Positions 25,880 through 35,186 of a stretch of 64,000 nt of DNA are shown piece by piece. Position 1 is the stretch's first letter; the number at the start of each line of letters is the position of its first letter. The DNA comes from CATOSD01 sp965226695 (GTDB taxonomy: Bacteria > Chloroflexota > Dehalococcoidia > Lucifugimonadales > CATOSD01), in NCBI GenBank assembly GCA_965226695.1, contig OZ245405.1:3658001-3722000 (forward strand), written 5' to 3'. A model generated the notes under the pieces. It made no database searches. It had not been told where the DNA came from and was given only the letters and a program-made list of their open reading frames with translations. Both the position numbers and the translations under genes were made by a program.

Positions 25880-26754
25880 CCGGCCTCGTCTCTGCCCGGG
25901 GGCTCCCCACCGTAGGGCCCGCGCAGCACGACCGGAAGCTGCGCCGCGATCGCGCGCATCACCGTCTCACCGAGCGCCTCCCGCTCCGCGCGGCCCCCGG
26001 CGGAGCCGCTCCAGGGGACCGAGAGCGGCGCGCCGATACACGCGGTGAGCGCCGCTGGCCCGGTGCCGTCGACCCCGCCCCCGGGCGCTGGTGTCTCGAA
26101 GACACCGACCGGGAGGATCGGCGCGCCGCGGCGGGTCAGCCACGCGATCGCCATTCCCGCGTTGGGCTCCGCGGCCACGAGCACTCGTTCCCCGCCGCGG
26201 CCGGCCTCCGGCGTGATGCCGACAGGACGCCCGCCCGCGCCCCTCAGCGCCGAGCTCGCGCGCCGAAGCGCCTGCGCCCGCCCGCTCCCCGCGTCTCCGT
26301 CGCGTGGCACCCGCAGCGCACCGTAGCGGCGCGCGACGCGACCGACCATCCACCTCATCGCCGCGTCGGGGATGCGCAGGGGTCCGACGCGGTAGCCGCG
26401 TATCTGGTCCGCGATCAGCCAGCGCACGGGCGGCTGCTCGCCGCGGGCGCGCCAGAGGATCACGGAGACCCACATCGCCGCCCACCAGACGTTGAGCCCC
26501 GGACGCTCGTAGTGGTTCATCGCGAGTACGAACGGCGTCCCCGCAGGTGGTATGTGATCGGTGCCGAGGGCGATGGGGGCGGGCACACATCGCGCGAAGA
26601 GTCGCTCCCCCTCGGCGCCGAGGTTGCGGGGCCGTCCCAGCGGCAGCGTCGCAAACCACGCGGCCATGAAACGCGGAGAGAAGCCGTACGTCGGCAGGGT
26701 GTCGGCGGTCACCGCCCGCCCGAACGCGTTCGGCGGTTCTGCCATGCCCCACAT
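25876..26754 (-). CDS. PlsC-like (lysophospholipid) acyltransferase family protein
   Basis: 292 residues from ATG 26754 (GAGG 4 bases upstream); ATG 26745 is an alternative. The region FVLAMNHYERPGLNVWW sits where acyltransferases carry N-H-x4-D, but the Asp is missing. GITPEAGRGG matches the later P-E-G block. The fold call rests on these two blocks and their spacing, so acyl transfer is likely but not certain. It ends overlapping the GPH transporter start. Confidence 0.6.
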   Translation of the reverse strand: MWGMAEPPNAFGRAVTADTLPTYGFSPRFMAAWFATLPLGRPRNLGAEGERLFARCVPAPIALGTDHIPPAGTPFVLAMNHYERPGLNVWWAAMWVSVILWRARGEQPPVRWLIADQIRGYRVGPLRIPDAAMRWMVGRVARRYGALRVPRDGDAGSGRAQALRRASSALRGAGGRPVGITPEAGRGGERVLVAAEPNAGMAIAWLTRRGAPILPVGVFETPAPGGGVDGTGPAALTACIGAPLSVPWSGSAGGRAEREALGETVMRAIAAQLPVVLRGPYGGEPPGRDEAG

Positions 26755-26925
26755 CCCGCCTCGCGCGCCCCACGGTGCGCGCTGTCGGCACGCTCCTCCC
26801 GGCGTCGAGCCGGCGACGGCGTGACGCCCGCGCACAGCCCAAGAGTAGCGCCGCCGCCGCCGCCGCGCCCCGGTACCTGATCCGCCCCGTCGCGCGGCAG
26901 ATACACTGATCGTCAGGGGGCGTGG

Positions 26926-28485
26926 ATGCTTTGGTTGATCGTGCTCGCCGCCATTCTCGCGGCCACCGCGGCATGGGTGCTCTACGACGTGCTCCAGACG
27001 CAGCACGCTGTCATACGCACCTTCCCGATCATCGGCCATTTCCGCTACTGGCTGGAGGCGGTTGGGCCCGAGCTCCGGCAGTACATCGTGACCGACAACG
27101 ACGAGGAGCGGCCCTTCAGCCGCGACCAGCGGCGCTGGGTCTACGCTTCCGCGAAGGGGGAGAACAACTCCTTCGGGTTCGGGTCCGACAACGAGATGGA
27201 GATGGCCGGGCACTACGTGCTGCTCAAGCACGCGACATTCCCCTACCGCCCGTCGGCCGTCGGAGAGGCCGCGGAGCGCGTGGCGGAGCGGGATTCGCTC
27301 CCGGCGGCCAAGGTCCTGGGCGCCGCGCGCGGCCGCGAGCGGGCCTTCCGTCCACCCTCTGCCGTGAACATCTCGGGGATGAGCTTCGGCTCGCTCTCCG
27401 GACGCGCGGTTGAGGCGATGAACCTCGGCTCGCTCGACGCCGGCTGCCTGCACAACACGGGCGAGGGCGGGCTCGCCCCGTACCACCAGCACGGCGCCGA
27501 GATCGTCCTCCAGATCGGGCCGGCGTACTTCGGCTGCCGGGACGACCGCGGGCGATTCTCCATGGACCGGCTTGCGGCCGTGGTCGCAGAGAACCCGGTC
27601 CGGGCGATCGAGGTGAAGCTGAGCCAGGGGGCGAAGCCCGGCGTTGGCTCGCTGCTGCCCGCCGCGAAGGTGACGCCGGAGATCGCGCGCATCCGGGGCA
27701 TCCCGGCCGGCGTCGACTGCGTGGGTCCGGCGTCCCACGCGGAGTTCTCGGACGTCGACTCGATGCTCGACTTCGTCGAACGCATCGCCGAGGTGACGGG
27801 GCTACCGGTCGGGATCAAGTCCGCCGTCGGCGAGCAGGCCTTCTGGGACGATCTCGCGCGGCTGATGGAGAGCGGCGAGCGCGGGGTCGACTTCGTCACC
27901 GTCGACGGGGGAGAGGGGGGCACGGGCGCCGGCCCACTCGTCTTCACCGACCACGTGGCACTTCCCTTCAAGATCGGCTTCCCGCGTGTCTACCGGGCGT
28001 TCGCGGTGCACGGCATCAGCGAGCGCGTCACCTTCGTCGGCTCCGGGAAGCTCGGTCTGCCTGAGAACGCGATGGTCGCCTTTGCGCTCGGCTGTGACAT
28101 GGTCAACGTCGGCCGGGAGGCGATGCTGGCGACCGGGTGCATCCAGGCGCAGCGCTGCCACACGGGTCGCTGCCCCACCGGCGTCGCGACCCAGTCGCGC
28201 TGGCGAGCGCGGGGGCTCGACCCCCGGAGCAAGTCGCTCCGCGTTGCCAACTACGTGCGCGCGCTGCGCCGAGAGATGCGGACGCTGGCGTTCGCAGCCG
28301 GCGTCGCGCACCCCGCGCTGCTCACGCCCGACCATCTCGAGATCACGGACGGGCGGCTGGGGGCGACGACGCTGCGGGAGCTCTTCGGATACGAGGCCAG
28401 CTGGGGGCTCCCGGGGGCGGCGGACGTCGAGGCGCTGCGCACTCTCCCGGGCGCGCACGACGCCACGCCCTCGCGCGCTGGCTGA
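26926..28485 (+). CDS. Membrane-anchored FMN-binding glutamate-synthase-like protein
   Basis: 519 residues from ATG 26926 (AGGGGG upstream). An N-terminal hydrophobic helix (LWLIVLAAILAATAAWVLY) is followed by a GltB-type FMN barrel: INISGMSFGSLSG-like block, LDAGCLHNTGEGGLAPYHQ, SQGAKPGVGSLLP, VDGGEGGTGAGPLVF. C405, C411 and C416 form the C-x5-C-x4-C motif that holds the 3Fe-4S cluster in glutamate synthase. There is no glutaminase domain. Proteins of this class are widespread, but their physiological reaction is poorly defined. It is divergent from the acyltransferase gene. Confidence 0.85.
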   Translation: MLWLIVLAAILAATAAWVLYDVLQTQHAVIRTFPIIGHFRYWLEAVGPELRQYIVTDNDEERPFSRDQRRWVYASAKGENNSFGFGSDNEMEMAGHYVLLKHATFPYRPSAVGEAAERVAERDSLPAAKVLGAARGRERAFRPPSAVNISGMSFGSLSGRAVEAMNLGSLDAGCLHNTGEGGLAPYHQHGAEIVLQIGPAYFGCRDDRGRFSMDRLAAVVAENPVRAIEVKLSQGAKPGVGSLLPAAKVTPEIARIRGIPAGVDCVGPASHAEFSDVDSMLDFVERIAEVTGLPVGIKSAVGEQAFWDDLARLMESGERGVDFVTVDGGEGGTGAGPLVFTDHVALPFKIGFPRVYRAFAVHGISERVTFVGSGKLGLPENAMVAFALGCDMVNVGREAMLATGCIQAQRCHTGRCPTGVATQSRWRARGLDPRSKSLRVANYVRALRREMRTLAFAAGVAHPALLTPDHLEITDGRLGATTLRELFGYEASWGLPGAADVEALRTLPGAHDATPSRAG

Positions 28486-28588
28486 GCGCCAACTCCGACT
28501 GCCAGCAGTCCCGTTGCCAAGAAGGCTGTCCCCGCGGGTGCAGCCAGCCGCGCACCTATAGTTGGCGGGCAGGCGCGGGAGGACCCGG

Positions 28589-30121
28589 GTGATCGAGACA
28601 TCCCCAGTCGGTCCGCACCGCCCTCCGAGGGTTTTCTTCGGCTGGTACATCGTCGGCGCCGGCGCGGTCGCGAACGGTGTGGCCGTCACGCTCCAGGGAT
28701 ACGCCAACGGCGTCTTCTTCGTGCCGATGAGCGACGACCTCGGCTGGAGCCGCACGGAATTCGCGCTCGCGGTGACGGTGGGGGCGTTCGTCACATCGAT
28801 GACCGGCGCCTTCTTCGGCGGCGTGATCGACCGCCACGGCGGCCGCGCGCTGACGCTGATCGGCGCCGTTATGGCCGCCGGCTCGCTCCTGGCGATCGCC
28901 CAGATCACGGAGCTCTGGCAGTGGTACGTGCTGCGGGCCGGGGTGCTCTCGGTGGCGGTGGCCTTCGCCGGAACGCTGGTGGTCCACGCCGTGCTCTCGA
29001 AATGGTTCGAGCGCCGCCGCGGCCGCGCGATCGGGATCGCCGCCCTCGGTCTCTCCGCGGCCGGCGTGATCACGCCGAGCCTGCTGACGCCGATCGTGGA
29101 TTCGGAGGGCTGGCGCGCGGGGTGGCAACTGCTCGCCGTGGTCACGCTCGTGCTCTTCGTTCCTGCCGCGATGCTGTTCCGCCGCCAGCCCGAGGACAGC
29201 GGCTTGCTCCCGGACGGCCGCCGGCCGGGGGCGCCGCCGCCGCGCGACCGGCGCGGCGCGATCATCCGCGAGGCCCGCTCGCTGACGCGTGGCGAGGCGA
29301 TCCGTACCTGGTCGCTATGGCTCCTGATCGTGGCGTTCGGGCTCGCCGGCCTCAGCTTCCTGGCGCTGGGGACACTCACGATCCCGATCCTCACCGATTC
29401 CGGCTTCGATCGGACCACCGCCGCGTTGATGCTCTCCTTGTTCGCCCTGCCGGGACTCGTCACCCGCGTCGGCTGGGGCTTCGCCGCCGAGCGCGTGCAC
29501 GCGCGCTACCTCGCCGCCCTTGCCTTCTCGTGCCTGGCGATCGGTATGGCGGTGATCGTGCCGGGGGCGAACAGCCTGAACGTCCCCCTCGTCGCTGCGG
29601 GCTTCCTCATCTTCGGCACCGGCATCGCCGGCATGATCCCGATGCAGGAGCTGGTGTGGGCCTCCTTCTTCGGGCGGATGCACATCGGTGCGGTGCGTGG
29701 GGTCGGGATGCCGCTCCAGGTCGTGATCGGAGCCCCCGGACCCGTTATCGTCGCGGCGTACTACGACCGTGTCGGCGACTACGACGGCGTGCTGGCCGTG
29801 CTCGGCGCGCTCGCGCTCCTGTCGATCGTGATCGTGCTGCTCGTCCCCGATCCTCAGGCGCGCGCCCGCGTTGCGCTCACCGCACGGTCGGCCGCTCCGG
29901 CCGGCCGCGTCCCGGGGAGGGCGCGCGGGGCGCCGCTCGCGGCGGAGCCCCGCCGGGCAGTGGCGGCGACGGGCCCCGCCCCGACCGGCGTCGGCGGCAC
30001 CTCGAGCATGCGCGCGACCAGCGGCGGAGGGCGCCTGAGGGCGGTCGTCGCGGCCGTACTCGCGCTCGCGCTCCTGGCGCTCATCATCGTGCCGGAGATC
30101 GCGCGCGCCCGGCGCCGCTAG
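28589..30121 (+). CDS. MFS transporter (monocarboxylate/OFA-like)
   Basis: 510 residues from a GTG at 28589 with GGGAGG at 28577-28582. It shares segments with the transporter at 15006 (FFGWYIVGAGAVANG, VPMSDDLGWSRTEF, KWFERRRGRAIGIAALGLS), so the two are paralogues. A C-terminal extension of about 85 residues is Ala/Arg/Pro-rich and ends in an extra hydrophobic segment (VVAAVLALALLALIIVPEI), unusual for the family. Substrate unknown; organic-acid transport is the family expectation. Confidence 0.83.
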   Translation: MIETSPVGPHRPPRVFFGWYIVGAGAVANGVAVTLQGYANGVFFVPMSDDLGWSRTEFALAVTVGAFVTSMTGAFFGGVIDRHGGRALTLIGAVMAAGSLLAIAQITELWQWYVLRAGVLSVAVAFAGTLVVHAVLSKWFERRRGRAIGIAALGLSAAGVITPSLLTPIVDSEGWRAGWQLLAVVTLVLFVPAAMLFRRQPEDSGLLPDGRRPGAPPPRDRRGAIIREARSLTRGEAIRTWSLWLLIVAFGLAGLSFLALGTLTIPILTDSGFDRTTAALMLSLFALPGLVTRVGWGFAAERVHARYLAALAFSCLAIGMAVIVPGANSLNVPLVAAGFLIFGTGIAGMIPMQELVWASFFGRMHIGAVRGVGMPLQVVIGAPGPVIVAAYYDRVGDYDGVLAVLGALALLSIVIVLLVPDPQARARVALTARSAAPAGRVPGRARGAPLAAEPRRAVAATGPAPTGVGGTSSMRATSGGGRLRAVVAAVLALALLALIIVPEIARARRR

Positions 30122-30132
30122 CAGCGGATCGC

Positions 30133-30154
30133 GCGCCTCTCGGCCGGGAGGCGC
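30133..30154. terminator. Candidate bidirectional terminator hairpin
   Basis: GCGCCTC (30133-30139) pairs perfectly with GAGGCGC (30148-30154) across an 8-base loop, between convergent MFS and LLM genes. No T tract on either side. Confidence 0.45.
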
Positions 30155-31261
30155 TCAGTCGGCGACAGCGGCCCCGATGCGCTCTCGGGCGAAGTGCGGC
30201 ATCACCTCGGTGGCGAAGCGGCTCATCGAGCGCAGCACGCGCTCGTGCCCCATGTCGCCCCAGGTGAAGGTGATCATGAGACCCGGGACGCCGGCCTCCT
30301 CCAGCTCGGCGATGCGGGCGCGCACCGTCTCCGGCGAGCCGAGGATGAAGCCGCGCGACATCAGGCTCGCCACGGCCTCCTCGGGCGTCGAGTCGGGCGA
30401 GCTCCACACCGGCGATGCGTTCTGCTGGGCGAGGGCACGGTTGTTGACGTCCGGCGGATTGAAGCCCTGCCGCGTGCTCTGGAGGTGGGTATGGAGCCGG
30501 AAGGTCGCCTCGCGCACCTCCTCCTCCGCCTGCTCGTCGCTGTCGGCGATGTAGACGCTCCGCAGGAGCGTGCTGCGCTCGAGCGCCTGCTCCGCGGCGG
30601 CATCGTCGAGGCCAGCCTCGCCCATGGCCGCGCGGTAGAAGCCGAGGCGCTCGCGGGCCCGCTCCACCGGGAGTCGCGGCATCATTACGCCGTAGCCACG
30701 GCGGGCCGCCCATCGCAGCGTCTCGTCGGAGAGCACGGAGAGCACGATGGGGGGGTGGGGCCGCTGCACGGGTCGGGGCCGCACGTCGGGGATGCTGACC
30801 GAGAAGTACTCGCCGGAGAACGGGGAGGCGTCGTGGGCCCACGCGCGCTCGAGCAGCTCGATCGCCTCGAACATGCGCTCGCGCTGACCGTCGGAGCGCG
30901 CGCCGAACGCCACGTACTCGTACTCGTTGAAGGCCGAGCCGCGGCCGATGCCGAGCGTCAGGCGTCCCTCCAGCAGGTTGTCGAGCAGGTTGGCCTGCAG
31001 GAAGACGCGCGTGGGATGCGTGAGAGCCATCTGCAGGACGGCGAAGCCGACGCGGATGCGGCTCGTGCGCTGAGATATCGCCCCCGCAAGCGGGACCGGG
31101 TCCCCGAATCCGCTCTCGCCGGAGAGCAGGTGCTCGGTGAGCCAGCAGTGTTCGAAGCCTAGCCGATCGGCCATCTCGATCTGATCGAGCAGCTCCCGGA
31201 TGACGCGCAGGTCGTCATCGGCGGTCGGGCTCAGCGGCAGGTGGTGTGTCCCGAAGCGCAT
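30155..31261 (-). CDS. LLM-class flavin-dependent oxidoreductase (luciferase-like)
   Basis: 368 residues from ATG 31261 (GGAGGAGC upstream). The luciferase-like barrel is clear: FGTHHLPLSPTADDD, the FEHCWLTEHLLSGESGFGDP segment, TSRIRVGFAVLQMALTHPTR and LTLGIGRGSAFNEYEY. These features favour an FMNH2-using alkane-monooxygenase-like member. It presumably hydroxylates or cleaves an organic substrate. It is divergent from the PHP protein with 111 bases between. Confidence 0.85.
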   Translation of the reverse strand: MRFGTHHLPLSPTADDDLRVIRELLDQIEMADRLGFEHCWLTEHLLSGESGFGDPVPLAGAISQRTSRIRVGFAVLQMALTHPTRVFLQANLLDNLLEGRLTLGIGRGSAFNEYEYVAFGARSDGQRERMFEAIELLERAWAHDASPFSGEYFSVSIPDVRPRPVQRPHPPIVLSVLSDETLRWAARRGYGVMMPRLPVERARERLGFYRAAMGEAGLDDAAAEQALERSTLLRSVYIADSDEQAEEEVREATFRLHTHLQSTRQGFNPPDVNNRALAQQNASPVWSSPDSTPEEAVASLMSRGFILGSPETVRARIAELEEAGVPGLMITFTWGDMGHERVLRSMSRFATEVMPHFARERIGAAVAD

Positions 31262-31372
31262 GGGAGCTCCTCCCGTTCCCCTCGCCGGCGGCGCGGGCGG
31301 AGTATACGCGGGCGCTCGCGCCCGCACCGGGCCCCGCTGGCCGCCCCCTGCGGCGGTCCGTATCCTCGGCGG

Positions 31373-32188
31373 GTGACCGAGTCTCTCCACCCGCCCCCCG
31401 CTGGTACATCGCGCGTTCCTCTCGTCGCCTACGACGGCGCGATCGTGGATATGCACGTCCACACGCGCGGACACTCCTCGGACTCCACGCTCGACCCGGC
31501 CGAGCTCCCGCGCCTGGTGCGCGAGGGCGGGCTCAGCGGCGTCAACGTGAGCGAACACCACCGCGTCTGGGACCGTCATCTGCAGCTCGACTACCTCGCG
31601 GAGCACCCGGGTCTGCTCATCAACTTCGGGATGGAGGTCTCCACAGATCTCGGGCACATGCTCGCGGTGGGGCTGACGAGCTACGAGGGTGGCATCCACC
31701 GCGCCGAGAGGCTGCGCGCAGCGCTCGACCGCGTCGGCGGCTTCCTCATCGTCGCGCACCCCTTCCGCCGCGCCTTCGAGACGCGCTCGGGGGGCGAGTC
31801 GCCCCTCACGCTGAGCGCGGAGGAGGCCGCGGAGCTCCCGGTCTTCCGACTCGTCGACGCAGTCGAGGCCGCAAACGGATGCAACACGCCCCGCGAGAAC
31901 TACTTCGCCGCGGAGGTCGCACGCATCGCCGGCCTCCCGACCACCGGGGGAAGCGACGCGCACTCCGCGCGCGGTGTCGGCTACTTCGCAACCGGCTTCG
32001 AGAGTCCGATCTCGAGCAGCGCACAGCTGCTGGGGGAGCTCCACGGGGGCCGCTTCCACGCGGTGGACCGCGCGGCCGACGGACGGCTCGTCCGCTTCGG
32101 GCCGGGCAGTCTCGAGGCCGCGGAGCGCCCCGGGCCGCAGCCGGTGGGCGGGTCGGCACGCCCTCCGGTCCCGGGAGGACGCGCCTGA
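31373..32188 (+). CDS. PHP-domain metal-dependent phosphoesterase
   Basis: 271 residues from a GTG at 31373. The PHP metal-site motifs appear in order: H-x-H in VDMHVHTRGHSSDS, His pair in VSEHHRVWD, His in IVAHPFRRAFE and Asp-His in GGSDAHSARGVG. PHP proteins hydrolyse phosphoesters (nucleotides or histidinol phosphate); no polymerase domain is attached. The C-terminal 40 residues are disordered, Pro-rich. It is followed after 81 bases by an acyl-CoA dehydrogenase. Confidence 0.88.
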   Translation: MTESLHPPPAGTSRVPLVAYDGAIVDMHVHTRGHSSDSTLDPAELPRLVREGGLSGVNVSEHHRVWDRHLQLDYLAEHPGLLINFGMEVSTDLGHMLAVGLTSYEGGIHRAERLRAALDRVGGFLIVAHPFRRAFETRSGGESPLTLSAEEAAELPVFRLVDAVEAANGCNTPRENYFAAEVARIAGLPTTGGSDAHSARGVGYFATGFESPISSSAQLLGELHGGRFHAVDRAADGRLVRFGPGSLEAAERPGPQPVGGSARPPVPGGRA

Positions 32189-32269
32189 CCCCTTCTGTCG
32201 CCGCCTGCGGCCGGCGGCGGTAAGCTCGCCTGCGGGGGGAGGCCCCCGCACCAGCAGGAAGGGCACACC

Positions 32270-33469
32270 GTGGACTTCTCGTTCGCCGCCGACGTGCAGA
32301 CGTTTCGCGAGGAGGTGCGGAACTTCCTCGCCGCGCGCCTGACCCCGGAGGTCGAGGACGAGTTCCGGCACTGCACGGACTACTACCACGGCTTCAACAA
32401 GCGCATCACGCGCGAGATCGGCCAGCAGGGCTGGTTGACCATGACGTGGCCAGTCGAGGACGGCGGGCGCGGCGCCTCCATCTGGCACCGCGTCGCCTTC
32501 GATGAGGAGATGGCCGGAGCGCACGCGCCGATGGCCTCTCACCAGGTCGCGGCCAACTTCGTCGGCCCCGGGATCGTGCACTGGGGGACGGAAGAGCAGA
32601 AGCGCAAACACCTGCCGCCGATCACCCGCGGCGAGGTGACCTGGGCCTTCGGGCTGACCGAGCCCAACGCCGGGACCGACCTCGGCTCCGTGGAGACCCG
32701 GGCGGAGCGCGACGGCGACGAGTGGGTGATCAACGGCTCCAAGATGTACACCGAGCACATCCAGGACTCGGAGTGGCTGTGCCTGATGGTGCGCACCGAT
32801 CAGGACGCGCCGAAGCACCGCGGCCTCTCGCTGATGGTGATCGACCCGAGGACGCGCGGCATCCAGATCACGCCTCTGTGGACGATGGACGGCTACCGGG
32901 TCAACCAGGTCTTCTTCGAGGACGTGCGGGTTCCGGCCGACTCCCTCATCGGCGAGGAAAACCGCGGTTTCTACCACCTCATCGCCTCCCTCAACCAGTC
33001 GCGCGCCGCCGGTATCGGCGGCTCCGGCCTCGGCGGCTGGGCATCCGAGCAGCACGACCTCGAGGGCCTCGTCTCGGTGGCGCGGGAGCGCGCCGGCGAC
33101 GGCGGCCGGCCGCTGATCGAGGATTCCTGGGTGCAGGACGGCATTGCGGATTACGCGATCTACGTGCGCACGATGCGGCTGCTCGCCTACCGGGTCGCCT
33201 CCGTCATGGAGCGCGGCGGCCTGGCGCCAGACAAGGAGACCTCCGTCAAGGAGGTGTGGTGGAAGCACTACGCGCAGGAGCACGTGCGCTTCGGGGGGGA
33301 GATGCTCGGCCTCGCTGGCCAGGTGGGCCAGGAGTCGCCCGAGCACGCGCCGATGCACGCCCGCTGGCAGCGCCGCTACATGGCGCACATCGCCGGCGCG
33401 CACAACGGCGGCACCGTCGAGAACGCGCTTAACACCACCGCCGGGCGCGTGCTTGCGCTGCCGCGGTAG
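32270..33469 (+). CDS. Acyl-CoA dehydrogenase
   Basis: 399 residues from a GTG at 32270 (CAGGAAGGG upstream). Family motifs are WAFGLTEPNAGTDLGSVETRA, INGSKMYTEHIQDSEW and HRGLSLMVIDPRTRGI. The C-terminus (NNGGTVENALNTT-type) lacks the usual GG-[ST]-SE-x-QRN block, so it belongs to a divergent subgroup. The substrate is unknown. It is separate from the other two acyl-CoA dehydrogenases in the window and clearly different in sequence. Confidence 0.87.
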   Translation: MDFSFAADVQTFREEVRNFLAARLTPEVEDEFRHCTDYYHGFNKRITREIGQQGWLTMTWPVEDGGRGASIWHRVAFDEEMAGAHAPMASHQVAANFVGPGIVHWGTEEQKRKHLPPITRGEVTWAFGLTEPNAGTDLGSVETRAERDGDEWVINGSKMYTEHIQDSEWLCLMVRTDQDAPKHRGLSLMVIDPRTRGIQITPLWTMDGYRVNQVFFEDVRVPADSLIGEENRGFYHLIASLNQSRAAGIGGSGLGGWASEQHDLEGLVSVARERAGDGGRPLIEDSWVQDGIADYAIYVRTMRLLAYRVASVMERGGLAPDKETSVKEVWWKHYAQEHVRFGGEMLGLAGQVGQESPEHAPMHARWQRRYMAHIAGAHNGGTVENALNTTAGRVLALPR

Positions 33470-33615
33470 GGGCATTCCTCCGTCGGTCCGTGGCCTCCCC
33501 GCGGCGTGTCGGCCTCTCGGTCTACGCTTTGCGACCCGGCCGGACTCTCCCCTATGGTGTGCGGCGGCAGCGAAGACGTGCCGGCACGGCCGGCCGGGAG
33601 CGGGAGGGGCGGGCG

Positions 33616-33930
33616 ATGCGCCGGCACATGATGGCCTTCAGGTTCACGGAGGAGACGGGCGAGGAGACGCTCCAGGCCGTGCGGGACGGCTACAAGGCGA
33701 TGCAGGACGGCAACCCGGGCCTGCTCTACGTCTCGGTGGACCCCAACACCTCGGTCTCTCGTTTCAAGCGCTACAACTGGATTCTCACCATGGACTTCGC
33801 CACGGTCGCGGCGTGGCGGCAGTACGAGGAGAGCGAGGCGCACGACCGGATGGTCGCCGACAACCTGACCGGCAACCTCGACGGGATCACTTCGATCGAC
33901 TACGACATCGGCGAGACGCCCGCCGAGTAG
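33616..33930 (+). CDS. Dabb (stress-responsive A/B barrel) domain protein
   Basis: 104 residues from ATG 33616 (GGAGGGGCGGGCG upstream). The layout is RRHMMAFRFTEETGEETLQA, LYVSVDPNTSVSRFKRYNW, ILTMDFATVAAWRQYEES and DRMVADN. This is the single ferredoxin-like barrel of the Dabb group (H-x-V-x-F-K-like start, late Y-x-x-x-x-x-H). Members bind or cyclise small compounds; no enzyme function can be assigned. Confidence 0.7.
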   Translation: MRRHMMAFRFTEETGEETLQAVRDGYKAMQDGNPGLLYVSVDPNTSVSRFKRYNWILTMDFATVAAWRQYEESEAHDRMVADNLTGNLDGITSIDYDIGETPAE

Positions 33931-33951
33931 GGAGTGCGCGCGCCGCCCGGC

Positions 33952-34782
33952 TCAGTCCTCGGCAGGGTAGATGCGCATGTGCACGCCGTGCGTCGAGCGC
34001 GGGTGGATAAAGAAGCTGTGGTGCTGTCGCGCCACCAGTCCGCCGGCGCGCTCGACGCGATCGCATAGCACGGCCGTGTCGCGGGCCGCCCAGCTCGCCA
34101 GGTAGAAGCCCTCCCCCCGGGGGTTCTCGGGGGTGATCATGCCTCGCATGCGGCGTGAGACCGCGCTCGCCTCGGAGCGACCGGTCATGAGCGCGAGTAC
34201 TTCGCGCCCGCCCCTGTAGAGGGCGGAGGCCGCGAAGTCGCCGTAGTCCGCCTCGAAGCGCCGCTCCGGCTGCAGCCCGAAGCCGCCCGCGAAAGTCACC
34301 TCGGCGGCATCGAGATCGGCGACGGCCACGGCGAGGTGCGAGGGCCACGCGGGGCGCGGCTCGGGCTCGGGGAGGTTTGCGAGGATCATCGGCAGCCCGT
34401 GCGTCCAGCGGGAGTCGAGGCGGACGCCGGTCCCTTCCACGTCGAGTTCTTCCGCGGCCCGCCCCGTGCGCGCGGCGAAGCGGCGGGCGAGCGCGGTGGG
34501 GTCGTCCGCGTGCCAGGCCGAGCGGCGGAAACCCTCCCCGTGGGGGTTGCGCTCGCGGGCCCGGCTCCGCATCTCCGCGTGGAGCGGGCTCTGCTCGTTA
34601 TCGGGGCTCGCGAGCACGAGGCTCCGCTCGCCGGCGAAGCCGAGCGCGAGCCATGAGAGCGAGGAGTCACCGCCACCGCCGCGCTCCCCGACCTCAAGGC
34701 CGAGCAACCGCCCGTAGGTCGCGGCCGCCTCGTCGAGGTCGCGGACCGCGACGGCGTAGTGGTGGAGCCCGAAACCGCTCAT
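33952..34782 (-). CDS. Double VOC (glyoxalase/bleomycin-resistance fold) protein
   Basis: 276 residues built of two VOC modules, each about 135 residues. Module 1 starts HHYAVAVRDLDEAAATYGRL and module 2 SHLAVAVADLDAAEVTF. Each also has an N-P-x-G-E-G-F block (ARERNPHGEGFRRSAW; ENPRGEGFYLASW), and the end is HPRSTHGVHMRIYP. Metal ligand candidates are the first His of each module and terminal His/Tyr residues. Extradiol dioxygenase, glyoxalase or epimerase activity are all possible. It shares this layout with two other proteins here (44645 and 55590). Confidence 0.78.
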   Translation of the reverse strand: MSGFGLHHYAVAVRDLDEAAATYGRLLGLEVGERGGGGDSSLSWLALGFAGERSLVLASPDNEQSPLHAEMRSRARERNPHGEGFRRSAWHADDPTALARRFAARTGRAAEELDVEGTGVRLDSRWTHGLPMILANLPEPEPRPAWPSHLAVAVADLDAAEVTFAGGFGLQPERRFEADYGDFAASALYRGGREVLALMTGRSEASAVSRRMRGMITPENPRGEGFYLASWAARDTAVLCDRVERAGGLVARQHHSFFIHPRSTHGVHMRIYPAED

Positions 34783-34801
34783 CGTGCGTCCCCCGATCTT
34801 G

Positions 34802-35155
34802 CTAGCCCAGGGCGCGCCGCGACTCTCCGATCAGAGCGGCGATGTCGACGTGGCTCTCCTCGCGGATCACGCGCTGCAGCACGGGAGGAACGCGTTCCAT
34901 GGCCGCTGCGACCGTGCTCAGCGCGGAGCGCAGCTGCCGCATCCGCGCCGCCTCCTCGGCCGGCGTCACGAGGTCGTCGACTAGGGCCCCGTCCGATCGG
35001 GACGCGACCAGGGGCTCGGGCACGCCGCGCACCCAGACGTGTGTGCGGCGTCCGGGGCCGCGATCCTCCGTGATCGGGTCGATGGCAACCACCTCGTCGG
35101 ATCGTACGTACTTCCCGTAGCCGAGGCTTAACAGCTGGCCGGCCTGTATCCGCAT
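34802..35155 (-). CDS. Small protein with RemA/DUF370-like N-terminus
   Basis: 117 residues. The N-terminal half (QLLSLGYGKYVRSDEVVAID, then GRRTHVWVRGVPEPLVASRS) resembles the RemA/DUF370 pattern of a G-x-G strand, R/K-V-V-A-I, and R-R-T before a strand. RemA proteins bind DNA and control biofilm or housekeeping genes. The C-terminal half is a helical, acidic extension that RemA lacks. The resemblance is by eye only. It lies 31 bases after the upstream hydrolase gene and 19 bases before the VOC gene, so it is in that run. Confidence 0.45.
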   Translation of the reverse strand: MRIQAGQLLSLGYGKYVRSDEVVAIDPITEDRGPGRRTHVWVRGVPEPLVASRSDGALVDDLVTPAEEAARMRQLRSALSTVAAAMERVPPVLQRVIREESHVDIAALIGESRRALG

Positions 35156-35186
35156 CTCACTCCCCCTCGTCGCGGCGCGATCCGCC

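Noticed and set aside
31262..33475. Minus-strand reading upstream of the LLM start that would make a 1106-residue protein
   Set aside because: It runs antisense over the PHP and acyl-CoA dehydrogenase genes; the domain match starts at ATG 31261. Long antisense frames are common at this GC.
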